Below, one piece after another: positions 26,732 to 35,312 of a stretch of DNA of 64,000 nucleotides. Every line of letters starts with the position of its first letter. The stretch's first letter is position 1. Source of the DNA: an uncultured Bacteroides sp. (lineage in GTDB: Bacteria; Bacteroidota; Bacteroidia; Bacteroidales; Bacteroidaceae). Under the pieces are notes generated by a model. It saw only the letters and a list, made by a program, of their open reading frames with translations. It ran no database searches and was not told where the DNA came from. The position numbers were made by a program, and so were the translations under genes. The stretch spans positions 19,251 to 83,250 of the forward strand of contig CASELH010000003.1 in assembly GCA_949288715.1 (NCBI GenBank), given 5' to 3'.

Positions 26732-27490
26732 TTATTTAATTGTTATACCTCCATCTACTATTAAGCCTTGCCCGTTCATGTACGTTGCCTGCGGGCTGCA
26801 CAGCCACAGCACGGCATCGGCAATCTCGCTCGGCTTGCCCAAACGGCCTGCCGGAATGTCTTTTGTGAATTGCTGTTCCAAAGCCGGGTTGCGGGTAATC
26901 AGTTCGTCCACCATAGCCGTCTGTATGACGCCCGGACATACTGCATTGATACGGATGCCCCTACCGGCATAATCGATGGCAGCCGTCTTCGTCAAGCCCA
27001 GCACCGCATGCTTGCAGGCAATGTAAGCAGCCTGTCCCGGGAAACCTACCACGCCGCCTGCCGAAGAAGTATTCACAATAGCCCCATAGCCTTGCTGCAA
27101 CATCTGAAGGATTTCATAACGCATGCAGTTCCACACCCCTTTCAGGTCTACGGCTACCGTGCGGTCAAACTCCTCGTCCGTAATCTCCGCCATAGGCCGT
27201 TGCGGCGTCTGTATGCCGGCATTGTTGTGGGCAGCATCCAAGTGCCCGTACTCCGACACAATCCAGTCCACCATCTGCTTCACGGCCTGCGTGTCTGCCA
27301 CATCAATACGGTACGGCACAGCTTTCCACCCTTCGGCCGCCAGCTTTTCAGCCTGCGCCTTCGGCTCGTTGATGTCTGCCAAAACGGTGATATACCCGGC
27401 GCGGGCAAATGCCTCCGCGCATGCCAATCCGATGCCCATACCAGCACCGGTTACCAATGCTACTTTTTGTGTTGTTGATGTCATGTTCAT
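26732..27490 (-). CDS. Short-chain dehydrogenase/reductase
   Basis: 252 residues. The Rossmann signature is TGAGMGIGLACAEAF, an Asp follows the second strand (LADINEP, suggesting NAD preference), then NNAGIQ, and the catalytic Ser-Tyr-Lys is in NTSSAGGVVGFPGQAAYIACKHAV. It ends WLCSPQATYMNGQGLIVDGGITIK, typical of classical SDRs of the 3-oxoacyl-ACP reductase or sugar dehydrogenase type. The substrate is unknown. It is the first gene of an operon with the O-acetyltransferase. An in-frame ATG at 27484 is an alternative start. Confidence 0.9.
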   Translation of the reverse strand: MNMTSTTQKVALVTGAGMGIGLACAEAFARAGYITVLADINEPKAQAEKLAAEGWKAVPYRIDVADTQAVKQMVDWIVSEYGHLDAAHNNAGIQTPQRPMAEITDEEFDRTVAVDLKGVWNCMRYEILQMLQQGYGAIVNTSSAGGVVGFPGQAAYIACKHAVLGLTKTAAIDYAGRGIRINAVCPGVIQTAMVDELITRNPALEQQFTKDIPAGRLGKPSEIADAVLWLCSPQATYMNGQGLIVDGGITIK

Positions 27491-27511
27491 TACCTTTCAT
27501 TGATTCTGCCG

Positions 27512-27519
27512 CAAAGGTA
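27512..27519 (-). promoter_or_regulatory. -7 element of the SDR-acetyltransferase operon
   Basis: TACCTTTG on the minus strand, 22 nt before the ATG at 27490. Confidence 0.5.
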
Positions 27520-27649
27520 GCGCAAGCCGGCGAGCGGGAATGTAAACATTTTACTGACGTTTGTAGACATCTTACGGATGTGCTACATAGAGACCATAGA
27601 ACATGGAGGAGCATTCCCCGCAAACCAAAGGAATATTAACATGAAAGCA

Positions 27650-27681
27650 TTGGACGAAGTTAATTATTTCGTTACCTTTGC
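27650..27681 (+). promoter_or_regulatory. Promoter of the toxin-antitoxin operon
   Basis: TTG (27650-27652), 21 bases, TACCTTTG (27674-27681), then 20 nt to the toxin ATG at 27702. Confidence 0.65.
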
Positions 27682-27701
27682 AAAAAGAATATCAAACAGC
27701 C

Positions 27702-28049
27702 ATGGAATACATTAGAAAAGTAAAAATCTTCAAGACCTATTTTAAGGAGTTCTATATTGCCCAAAGCGATGAAGTCCGAAGGAAAATAGACTACGTAATA
27801 GAACTTATAAAATCAATAGATAGAGTACCTACAACATACTTGAAACAGATAGAAAATGTTTCAGGATTATATGAAATCAGAGTACAACATGCAGGAAATA
27901 TTTACCGGATATTTTGCTGCAACGATAAAGGACAATTGGTAATTCTGTTCAATGGCTTCCAAAAAAAGACGCAAAAAACGCCGGCCAAAGAAATAAAGAG
28001 AGCAACAGCAATCATGAAAGAATATTTTGAAACCCAAAAACATCAATGA
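27702..28049 (+). CDS. RelE/HigB-like toxin (phage-derived Gp49-like family)
   Basis: 115 residues. The segment FKEFYIAQSDEVRRKIDYVIELIKSIDRVPTTYLKQIENVSGLYEIRVQHAGNIYRIFCCNDKGQLVILFNGFQKKTQKTPAKEIKRA matches the HigB/Gp49-like fold of ribosome-dependent mRNA interferases, including the basic 'GLYEIRV...YRIF' strands and 'GFQKKTQKTP'. It is AT-richer than its neighbours, suggesting horizontal origin. It is placed before its antitoxin, as in HigBA systems. I took the ATG at 27702. An upstream in-frame start at 27678 overlaps the -7 box. Confidence 0.88.
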   Translation: MEYIRKVKIFKTYFKEFYIAQSDEVRRKIDYVIELIKSIDRVPTTYLKQIENVSGLYEIRVQHAGNIYRIFCCNDKGQLVILFNGFQKKTQKTPAKEIKRATAIMKEYFETQKHQ

Positions 28050-28050
28050 T

Positions 28051-28374
28051 ATGAACAAAGAAGACGAGAAAAAAAATATGGCAATTTTAGCCTGTGGAGA
28101 TGACTACGATGAACTTTTAGAAATCCAATATGGTCCCAAAGGCACCCCCACCCGCGACCAATTCGACCGCGATGCCGAAGCTTTCATCCTGGCTGAACGG
28201 CTGAAAGAAGAACGCAAAAAAGCCGGACTGACCCAAGCTCAACTTGCCGAGAAAATCGGGACCAAAAAGTCCTACATCTCCCGCATCGAGAATGGGCATG
28301 CCGACGTGCAGCTGTCCACCCTCTTCAAGATTTTCCAAGGACTGGGCAAGCGGGTCAGCGTCACCATCTGGTAA
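28051..28374 (+). CDS. XRE-family antitoxin (HigA-like)
   Basis: 107 residues. The C-terminal HTH_3 domain (AERLKEERKKAGLTQAQLAEKIGTKKSYISRIENGHADVQLSTLFKIFQGLGKRVSVTIW) follows an acidic N-terminal arm. It is expected to neutralise the preceding toxin and repress the shared promoter. The ATG at 28051 lies 1 bp after the toxin stop. A start at 28027, overlapping the toxin end, is also open. Confidence 0.88.
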   Translation: MNKEDEKKNMAILACGDDYDELLEIQYGPKGTPTRDQFDRDAEAFILAERLKEERKKAGLTQAQLAEKIGTKKSYISRIENGHADVQLSTLFKIFQGLGKRVSVTIW

Positions 28375-28448
28375 ACGCCCGCAAAGCCCTCCCCTGCCCC
28401 CAACTGGGCAAACCACAAAACAAGAAGCCCATAAACAACCAAAGCCAC

Positions 28449-28832
28449 ATGAAACTCGACCACATCGCCCTCTACGTGAACGACCTTGAAGCCGCACGCC
28501 TGTTCTTCACCCGCTACTTCGGCGCCACGGCCAACCCCATGTACCACAACCCCCGCACGGGGCTGAAGACTTACTTCCTGACGTTCTCCGGCGGGGCACG
28601 CCTGGAAATCATGACGCGCCCCGACCTGCAGGACGACGACAAACACCCCCGGCGCACGGGCTTCATACACATTTCCTTCTCCGTAGGAGGAAAAGAGCAG
28701 GTAGACCGCCTCACCGAACAGCTCCGTGCCGATGGCTACCGAGTAGTGGACGGTCCGCGCACCACGGGCGACGGCTATTATGAAAGCTGCATCGAAGGCC
28801 CCGAGGGCAATCTGATAGAAATCACGGCATAA
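28449..28832 (+). CDS. VOC-family (glyoxalase/bleomycin-resistance fold) protein
   Basis: 127 residues beginning MKLDHIALYVNDLEAARLFFTRYFG, with the paired beta-alpha-beta-beta-beta modules of the vicinal oxygen chelate family. Metal ligands are likely His5, the Glu in ARLEIM, the His in GFIHISFSVG and the Glu in GNLIEITA. Related Bacteroides proteins are annotated as lactoylglutathione-lyase-like, but the substrate here is unknown. It is followed by a strong terminator. Confidence 0.88.
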   Translation: MKLDHIALYVNDLEAARLFFTRYFGATANPMYHNPRTGLKTYFLTFSGGARLEIMTRPDLQDDDKHPRRTGFIHISFSVGGKEQVDRLTEQLRADGYRVVDGPRTTGDGYYESCIEGPEGNLIEITA

Positions 28833-28860
28833 AGACGGGCAGCAGCCCCTTACGCCTTCG

Positions 28861-28900
28861 CGCGGATTGCGCATAGATATGCACAATCCGCGTTCTTTTT
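28861..28900 (+). terminator. Intrinsic terminator after the VOC gene
   Basis: CGCGGATTG (28861-28869) pairs with CAATCCGCG (28884-28892), followed by TTCTTTTT. Confidence 0.85.
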
Positions 28901-28927
28901 ATGCATACTTATGCGCCATACCCGGGC

Positions 28928-29000
28928 CGTTTCTCAGTCGTACCAAGTTCGTACCAAAGTCGTACCATGTTCGCTCTTTTTCTCTCGCTATAGGAGCGAA
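28928..29000 (+). repeat. 11-bp tetrad array, copy b (GTACC class)
   Basis: The units CGTTTCTCAGT (28928), CGTACCAAGTT (28939), CGTACCAAAGT (28950) and CGTACCATGTT (28961) are followed by a pyrimidine stretch and the perfect hairpin TCGCT-ATAGG-AGCGA (28986-29000). The array lies between two converging genes and just after the VOC terminator. Confidence 0.87.
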
Positions 29001-29059
29001 CAAGAAGCGAATTTGGAGGGTATCAGATTGCATAGATATGCAAAGGGGAAGGGGAGAAA

Positions 29060-29704
29060 TTACAGTCCGAAATTCACTACATAGTGCTGCTTGTTCTTGG
29101 TGCGGTCGAAGAAAAGGATGCCCAGGTCGTACAGGTCGAAGGTGACGCCCACCCGCTCGTCGCGCTGCATCCGGCGCCATAAATGGCGCATGGCGCGCGT
29201 GTAGCCCACGCCCTCCACCACGAAGACCGAACGCTGCGTGGTGCGCGTGGCACAGAGGCGGAACACTTCTTCCACAAACTCCGGGCGGCGGTAGTCGTGC
29301 AGGTAAAGGAAGTCCACCGGTACATCGGGCTCCAGAAACAGCATGGACAGGTCGGCAGCAGGCGTATACTCCGCCCCCGTGCATGCCGCCTTCAGGTAGA
29401 GGGCGGAGGCGGAAAGGCGCCCGGCATCCACAATAAGCTGCGGCCGGCAATAATTGACGATGCGGAACAGTAGCCGCTTCACCTTGCGGGATTCGTAGCC
29501 CCAATCCCTGCCACGGGCGGGAGCCTGCGCCCGTTCCAGCAGAATTAGTTCACGGTACTTGTAGTAAGGCAACCGCTGGTACACCACGTCCGTAATGAAG
29601 TCGAAGGCAAAGGGGGAGTGCACCCCGTATCCACGCCTGTGGCGGAAACGGAGCAGCCATACGAACGGGTGCATGCAGCGGAGTAATAGACGGTTCATGG
29701 GCAT
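29060..29704 (-). CDS. Methyltransferase-like protein, hypothetical
   Basis: About 215 residues, rich in Arg. The start YGVHSPFAFDFITDVVYQRLPYYKYREL is typical of a Bacteroidetes family usually annotated as SAM-dependent methyltransferase. A degenerate Rossmann layout is present: LIVDAGRLSASALYLKAAC in place of motif I, VDFLYLHDYRRPEFVEEVF, and SVFVVEGVGYTRAM. The usual GxGxG is not intact, so catalysis is uncertain. The start at 29704 (or 29698) lies just past a -7 box. The longer frame beginning at 29785 would precede the promoter. Confidence 0.72.
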   Translation of the reverse strand: MPMNRLLLRCMHPFVWLLRFRHRRGYGVHSPFAFDFITDVVYQRLPYYKYRELILLERAQAPARGRDWGYESRKVKRLLFRIVNYCRPQLIVDAGRLSASALYLKAACTGAEYTPAADLSMLFLEPDVPVDFLYLHDYRRPEFVEEVFRLCATRTTQRSVFVVEGVGYTRAMRHLWRRMQRDERVGVTFDLYDLGILFFDRTKNKQHYVVNFGL

Positions 29705-29719
29705 ACGGTTTCTACGCCG

Positions 29720-29727
29720 CAAAGGTA
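29720..29727 (-). promoter_or_regulatory. -7 element of the methyltransferase-like gene
   Basis: TACCTTTG on the minus strand, 16 nt before the ATG at 29704. Confidence 0.5.
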
Positions 29728-29852
29728 CGGCATTTCCAGCGAACGGGCAACAAGCCCGGCGATGCACGCCTTGCGGCTCTTTCATTTAAGCACGGAGTAA
29801 AGGCTCTTCTGCTCCCCTATTGAGGTTATGCTGAAGTGAAAAAGGAATTTTT

Positions 29853-29922
29853 CACCCGCAGATGACGCAGATAGCGCAGATCTTTATTTTTTATCTGTGT
29901 AATCCGCGTCATCTGCGGATGA
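29853..29922. repeat. Inverted repeat of the GCAGATGACGC family
   Basis: CCGCAGATGACGC and GCGTCATCTGCGG form a perfect 13-bp outer stem, with imperfect inner pairing around an A/T-rich loop. The same core sequence recurs in the longer element at 46271-46450. It is intergenic, in the 315-bp gap between the methyltransferase-like promoter and the GH95 end. The rest of that gap shows no gene. Confidence 0.75.
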
Positions 29923-30019
29923 AGAATGACTTGTTAATGTCTCCCGGCCAGCCCAGAAGGACGATGCTCTACTTTGCACCCGAAGTCTAAATGAAAGTGA
30001 CGTAGGCACGCCTCCTGCC

Positions 30020-32485
30020 TCAACGGAACAAGAGGGTGCAACGCTCGCCTTGATTCAATTTGAGGGTTATCATGTGGTCGGTGCACGTGGTGGTTCCGCC
30101 GTCCGTAGTGCAGGTGGCCTGGCTTACACCGGCAGGCATTTTCACCACAAACGTGCCCGGCACTAATGCCGTCACCACCGCCTGCACGGCACGGCCGTCG
30201 CGCCACTGCAGGTCGACTGCCGCCCCTCCCCTTACGCGCATGCCTTGGAATGAGCCTTCGGCCCACGACGTGGGCAAGGCGGGCAGCAGATGGATGAAGC
30301 CCTCGTGGCTCTGCAACAGCATTTCGCCGATGCCTGCCGCTCCGCCGAAGTTGCCGTCTATCTGGAAGGGCGGGTGCGAGCAGAACAGGTTGGGGAAGGT
30401 GCCGCTGCCATGGTGGCGGCTGACGGGGTCGACGGCCGGGTACAAAAGGCTACGGAACAACTTCCAGGCACGGTCGCCGTCGCCCAGGCGTGCCCAGAAG
30501 TTCACTTTCCAGGCGCGGCTCCATCCGGTGGCCTCATCGCCCCGGCGGTTCAAGGTCACGCGGCAGGCTTCAGCCAGTTCCGGCGTGCGGGTGGGCGATA
30601 TCTGGTTGCCGGGATGCAGGCCATAGAGGTGGGACACGTGGCGGTGGTGCACATCCACCTCGCGGTAGTCTTCCAGCCACTCCTGCAGGTATCCTTCTTT
30701 GCTGACCTGCATGGGCGGGAAATCCTCCATGTCGCGTTCCAGGGCCAGGGCAAATGCTTCGTCGCAATCCAGCAACCGCGCGGCTGCCGCCACGTTGGTA
30801 TAGAGCTCGCGCAGCAGTTGCACGTCCATCGTGGGGCCCATGCAGATGCTGACAGGTGTCAGCGTGTCGCCCGGCAGGTAGAAGGTATTCTCCGGCGAGG
30901 AGGTGGGCGCCGTCACCAGCCAGCCGTGCTTGGGCTCGCGGACGGTGGTGGAACGGAAGAACTCAGCCGCGCCCTTCATCATGGGATAGATGCGGCGCAG
31001 GTAGTCCATGTCGCGCGTATAGAGGAAGTGTTCCCACAGGTGGGCACACAGCCAGGCCCCGCCCGTATTGGTGGCACCCCACGAGGGGTGTTCGCCGGGA
31101 GCGGTGTAGTTCCACACGTTGGTCATCATGTGCAGCACCCAGCCTTGGGCCTCATCGCCATAAAAGGAGCGTGCCGACTGCCTGCCCGAGGGGACCAGAC
31201 GCTCGACCAAGGTGACAAGGGGCTGATACAGTTCGGAGAGGCCGGCCTGTTCCAGCGGCCAATGGTTCATCTGGATGTTGATATTGGTGTGGTAGTCACC
31301 GTTCCAGGGAGTCTGTGTGCCGTTGGCCCAAAGCCCTTGCAGGTTAGGCGGCAGGCTGCCGGGACGGGTGCTGCTGATGAGCAGGTAGCGGCCGTAGTTG
31401 TAGTACAGCGCGGCAAGTCCCGGCGAGGGGGCATCGGCAAAGCGCAGCAGGCGTTGGTCGATGGGCAGGACGTCGTCCGGCGAGGCGGGAAGCGTGAGCG
31501 ACACCCGGTCGTACAGGGCACGGTGGGCCTCCACATGGGTTTGCCGCATGGACTGCCTCGGAGGGTCATACGCCGAGAGCTGCTCCTTCAACAGCTTCAT
31601 GCAGGCAACATCCAGCAGGCTGTCGGCATGCTCCACATACCGCTCTCCGGGAAAGTCCGTGCCCGCTGCTGCGAAAGAGGTGGCAGCAGACACGACTATC
31701 CAAGCCTCATTGGCACCGGTCAGGGCAACGCCCCCGGCTTCAGATATGCTCAGGCTACCGCCCAGCGGCAATACCCGGAGCGCCGTGTGGAAGCGCATGC
31801 CTTCGTGGGCGGGGTTGCCGCTGTCCAGTTGCCCGTCCAGCAGTAGCGTCTGCCCGTCAGTGGTGACCAACGCGCGCTCGGGGCGGCTGAGTTGTGCTGA
31901 GAATGTCAGTGCGCCTTCACGCGAGGCGGTGAGGTGCACCAGCATCACGTCGTGGGCACGCGAGGTGAAATATTCCCGCTTGTAGTCTACTCCCCCGCTG
32001 CGGAAGGAGGTGGTGGCCATGGCATCGCGCAGCGACAGTGTGCGCAGGTAGTTCTGCACATCGGCTTCATCCTCCCCCTGTACGGACTGGAGGATGTCCA
32101 AAAAGCCTAAGACCTGATAGGTGCCGTAGCGCCCGTCGGTCTCCTGCTTTTTGGGAACAAAGCTGCGGTACATCAGCTCTTGTGCCTCAAGGTTCTTGCC
32201 CTCGAACAGCAGTTGGCGGATTTCCGGCAGGCTGCGCGCGGCATCGGGATTACTGTAGTCGGACTCCGAGCCACTCCACAGGGAGATGTCGTTGAGCACG
32301 ATGCGTTCGTGCCGGATGCCGCCGTCGGGCATCATGCCCAGCCGCCCGTTGCCCAAAGGCAAGGTTTCCTCCCAGATGGAGGCGGGAGCCGTGTAATACA
32401 AGCGGTGGTTGCAGGTATCGGCTGGAGTCGATGCCCACACGCGTGCCACCGCACAGAGAAGTAAAAAGGTCAGGATGCGTTTCAT
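30020..32485 (-). CDS. GH95 alpha-L-fucosidase (alpha-1,2-L-fucosidase type)
   Basis: 821 residues, exported (signal ending VWAS). Family marks are YYTAPASIWEETLPLGNGRLGMMPDGGI near the N-terminus, the barrel motif WNGDYHTNINIQMNHWPLEQAG (the two Asn that activate water in this family), and FQIDGNFGGAAGIGEMLLQSHEG with the catalytic-base-assisting Asp. It removes terminal alpha-1,2-fucose from galactose, for instance from the fucosylated side chain of xyloglucan. GH95 members may also act on alpha-L-galactosides. It follows the GH2 gene by 28 bp and is the last gene of its operon. Confidence 0.93.
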   Translation of the reverse strand: MKRILTFLLLCAVARVWASTPADTCNHRLYYTAPASIWEETLPLGNGRLGMMPDGGIRHERIVLNDISLWSGSESDYSNPDAARSLPEIRQLLFEGKNLEAQELMYRSFVPKKQETDGRYGTYQVLGFLDILQSVQGEDEADVQNYLRTLSLRDAMATTSFRSGGVDYKREYFTSRAHDVMLVHLTASREGALTFSAQLSRPERALVTTDGQTLLLDGQLDSGNPAHEGMRFHTALRVLPLGGSLSISEAGGVALTGANEAWIVVSAATSFAAAGTDFPGERYVEHADSLLDVACMKLLKEQLSAYDPPRQSMRQTHVEAHRALYDRVSLTLPASPDDVLPIDQRLLRFADAPSPGLAALYYNYGRYLLISSTRPGSLPPNLQGLWANGTQTPWNGDYHTNINIQMNHWPLEQAGLSELYQPLVTLVERLVPSGRQSARSFYGDEAQGWVLHMMTNVWNYTAPGEHPSWGATNTGGAWLCAHLWEHFLYTRDMDYLRRIYPMMKGAAEFFRSTTVREPKHGWLVTAPTSSPENTFYLPGDTLTPVSICMGPTMDVQLLRELYTNVAAAARLLDCDEAFALALERDMEDFPPMQVSKEGYLQEWLEDYREVDVHHRHVSHLYGLHPGNQISPTRTPELAEACRVTLNRRGDEATGWSRAWKVNFWARLGDGDRAWKLFRSLLYPAVDPVSRHHGSGTFPNLFCSHPPFQIDGNFGGAAGIGEMLLQSHEGFIHLLPALPTSWAEGSFQGMRVRGGAAVDLQWRDGRAVQAVVTALVPGTFVVKMPAGVSQATCTTDGGTTTCTDHMITLKLNQGERCTLLFR

Positions 32486-32513
32486 AAACTTCAGCTATAA
32501 AAGTGCATATCAT

Positions 32514-35045
32514 TTACTTGGCTTTCAGCCCGATGGTAGCTTCTTCCAGCCCATCGGACGTGGCGGAGAGCTTGATGCTGCCCTTCCGACCATTGTTCTG
32601 CACCACCACGAGACACTTGCCATAGAAGGCCTTGCGGTGATTGTCCTTGAAGCGCTCCATGGAGATGGGGCTGCCATTGTCCACACCGGCTATGAAGCCT
32701 GTGCCTTCCACCTGGAAGCGGATATCGTTTTCGGCCCAGGGGCAGAGGTTGCCGTCCTTGTCCAGCACTTCCACCGTCACGAAACTCAGGTCGCGCCCGT
32801 CGGCCTGCAGGGTGCTGCGATCGGGGGTGAGGCGTATTTGGGCAGGCTCGCCGGCAGTGTGTATCTCTTGCGTGGCCACCTCCTTGCCATCCTTGCGGGA
32901 TACGGCCTTTATGGTACCCGGCTCGAAGGTGACGCGCCACATGACATGGAACTCACCGTCGGCTTTGGTGCGCACGCCCTGCGAGCGGCCGTTGACGTAC
33001 AACTCCACCTCGTCGGCATTGTTGTAGTAGGCCCACAGGTCGATGGTTTGGCCCGGCTGCCAGTTCCAGTGGGGGAAGAGGTGCAACACCGTCTTGTCCG
33101 GGCGCCATTCGCTCTGATACATGTAATAGATGTCTTTCGGGAAGCCGGCCAGGTCTACGATACCGAAGTAGCTGCTGCGTGCAGGCCAGCCGTAGGGAGT
33201 GGGCTCGCCCAGGTAGTCAAAGCCCGTCCAGATGTATTGCCCGGAGATGAAGGGATTCTGCTTCACCAGCTTCCAAGTGCCTTCGTGGTAATTGCCCCAA
33301 GGCACGTGGCAGTTGTCGTAGGAGGAGCAGGAGAAAGATTCATCGTAGAAGGGAATGTCCCACCGCGAGGGCCAGACGTACATCGAGTCGCTGGGCATGC
33401 GGTAGTAGCCGCGCGTCATGAGGCCGGACACGCTCTCGGTGACAATAAAAGGCTTGCCGGGGAAGTTCTGGGGCACGCCCATGAACCAGTCGTCGTGGTA
33501 GTTGAAGCCGATGATGTCCAGCGCACCGCTGCGGAAGAGGTGGTTATTAGGGTTGGGCTCGTTGCACCCGGCAGTTACGGGACGCGTGGGGTCGAGGGCG
33601 CGTACCATATCGGCCAGCTTCTTGGTGAGGAGGGAGTTGACAGACATTTCGCCGTCTTCCTTGGCCAGCATCTCCTTGCTGTGGCCGAAATTCAGCACCA
33701 GGTTGGCCTCCTCCAGGCTGAGGGTATCGGCCTTGGCATCGCTCCATTGCTCGAGCACCTCGTTGCCTATGCTCCAGATGAAGATGGAGGGGTGGTTACG
33801 GTCGCGCACCACGAGGTCGGTCAGGTCGCGCTCGTGCCACTCGTTGAAGTAGCGGGCATAATCGTGAGCGGTTTTCTTCTTTCGCCACATGTCAAAGGTT
33901 TCATCCATGACAATGAAGCCCATGCGGTCGCACAGGTCGAGCAACTCGGGGGCAGGCGGATTGTGCGAGCAGCGGATGCCGTTGCAACCCATTTCCTTCA
34001 ATATCTCCAGCTGGCGCTCGATGGCACGGGTGTTGACCGCCGCGCCCAAGCAACCCAGGTCGTGGTGCATGCACACACCGTTTATCTTGACGTGCTGCCC
34101 GTTGAGGAAGAAGCCTTTCTGGGTGTCGAACTTGAAGGTGCGGATGCCGAAGGGCGTGTGATAGACATCGGTCACCTGCCCGTCGGCCAGCACGGTGGTG
34201 CGCACATCATAGAGGTAGGGATTCTCCAGGCACCACAGTGTGGGATTGTCGAGGGCAAGCTCTTGCACGGCCTCTGTCTTTGCCTGGGGCTGGGCCTGGA
34301 GGGAGGAAGCTGTAGCTTGGGCCACGACGTTGCCTTGGGCATCGACCAGCTCGGTGCGGACTTCTACTGCCGTGGGCTGACTGAGGGTATTGTCCACCGC
34401 GGTGCGCACGGTGAGGCGGGCATGGTTCTTGGTCACCTCGTCGGCCGTGACGTGGGTGCCCCACTGTGCCACATGCACGGGCTGGAGCTTGCGCAGCCAC
34501 ACGTTGCGGTAGATGCCGCAGCCGGAGTACCAGCGCGAGTTGGGCTGCTCGGCATTGTCCACCCGCACGGCCAGGACGTTCTCAGCTCCCCACTTGATGT
34601 AGGGCGTGAGGTCGTAGCTGAAGGAGATGTATCCGTAGGGACGGGTGCCCAGTTCGTGGCCGTTGATGTAGACGGTGCTGTTCATGTACACGCCGTCGAA
34701 GTCTATGTAGAAGCGCAGACCCTCGTCGGCCTTGTCAGCGGTGAAGGTCTTGCGATACCAGCCCACGCCTCCGGGCAGTGCGCCTCCGCCCGTGCCCGAG
34801 GGGTTCTCGCGGGAGAAGTCGCCCTCGATGGCCCAGTCATGGGGCAAGTTGAGGCGACGCCACGAGGAGTCGTCGTAGGTGGGAGCGGCAGCGTCGGCCA
34901 CATCGCCCAGCTGGAAGGCCCAGTCGGCGGTGAAGTCCTGGCGGCGCGTATCCTCCTGTCCGGCAGGGGCGGCTGTGGGGCTGCATGCGCCTACCACAAG
35001 CAGCAGGGCCAGGGCGGGCGCGGCTAAGATGTGTTTCAGTGTCAT
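32514..35045 (-). CDS. GH2 beta-galactosidase-like lipoprotein
   Basis: About 843 residues. The lipoprotein signal is MTLKHILAAPALALLLVVGAC. The full GH2 layout is present: a sugar-binding jelly roll (RRLNLPHDWAIEGDFS...GGGALPGGVGWYRKTF), an Ig-like sandwich, and a TIM barrel with acid/base Glu near residue 428 (WSIGNEVLEQW) and nucleophile Glu near 537 (FIVTESVSGLM). A C-terminal Ig-like domain follows. It most likely removes beta-galactose from xyloglucan side chains. The frame is open to 35273, but that extension only translates an intergenic repeat array, so the ATG at 35045 is the start. Confidence 0.92.
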   Translation of the reverse strand: MTLKHILAAPALALLLVVGACSPTAAPAGQEDTRRQDFTADWAFQLGDVADAAAPTYDDSSWRRLNLPHDWAIEGDFSRENPSGTGGGALPGGVGWYRKTFTADKADEGLRFYIDFDGVYMNSTVYINGHELGTRPYGYISFSYDLTPYIKWGAENVLAVRVDNAEQPNSRWYSGCGIYRNVWLRKLQPVHVAQWGTHVTADEVTKNHARLTVRTAVDNTLSQPTAVEVRTELVDAQGNVVAQATASSLQAQPQAKTEAVQELALDNPTLWCLENPYLYDVRTTVLADGQVTDVYHTPFGIRTFKFDTQKGFFLNGQHVKINGVCMHHDLGCLGAAVNTRAIERQLEILKEMGCNGIRCSHNPPAPELLDLCDRMGFIVMDETFDMWRKKKTAHDYARYFNEWHERDLTDLVVRDRNHPSIFIWSIGNEVLEQWSDAKADTLSLEEANLVLNFGHSKEMLAKEDGEMSVNSLLTKKLADMVRALDPTRPVTAGCNEPNPNNHLFRSGALDIIGFNYHDDWFMGVPQNFPGKPFIVTESVSGLMTRGYYRMPSDSMYVWPSRWDIPFYDESFSCSSYDNCHVPWGNYHEGTWKLVKQNPFISGQYIWTGFDYLGEPTPYGWPARSSYFGIVDLAGFPKDIYYMYQSEWRPDKTVLHLFPHWNWQPGQTIDLWAYYNNADEVELYVNGRSQGVRTKADGEFHVMWRVTFEPGTIKAVSRKDGKEVATQEIHTAGEPAQIRLTPDRSTLQADGRDLSFVTVEVLDKDGNLCPWAENDIRFQVEGTGFIAGVDNGSPISMERFKDNHRKAFYGKCLVVVQNNGRKGSIKLSATSDGLEEATIGLKAK

Positions 35046-35176
35046 AACAACAAATGAATTATTCAGGTTATCTGTAAATGGTTTTCTATATAAGTAAAAG
35101 CCTCCCGGCAAGCAGCGGGGGAAAGAGCCCCACCCCCACCAGAAGGCTTTGTAGAGGGGTTGGAAGGTGGCCGACA

Positions 35177-35263
35177 GACAGTGTGCACAATGTCGGGCGG
35201 AGAGTGTGCACAATGTCAGGCAGACAGTGTGCACAGTGTCCGATGGAGAGTGTACACACTGTC
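35177..35263. repeat. Array of four 18-bp palindromes at 23-bp spacing
   Basis: The copies are GACAGTGTGCACAATGTC (35177-35194), GAGAGTGTGCACAATGTC (35200-35217), GACAGTGTGCACAGTGTC (35223-35240) and GAGAGTGTACACACTGTC (35246-35263), each separated by 5 bp. The centre TGTGCACA is a perfect palindrome in three copies (TGTACACA in the fourth). It lies 132-218 bp upstream of the GH2 start in the gap after GH31. It is probably an operator or another protein-binding array. Confidence 0.85.
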
Positions 35264-35312
35264 TATCCCACACTTTACTATGTCTCCTCAGTAGAGCATT
35301 GTTTGTAAAGCA

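Noticed and set aside
32409-35027. An 872-codon plus-strand frame opposite the GH2 gene, and similar long frames opposite GH95, HTCS, GH43 and the second susC/susD
   Set aside because: Each lies opposite a strongly supported gene with catalytic or family motifs, and none has a recognisable domain or promoter.
35046-35273. N-terminal extension of the GH2 protein
   Set aside because: The extension only translates the 23-bp palindrome array and would precede a perfect lipoprotein signal peptide at 35045.
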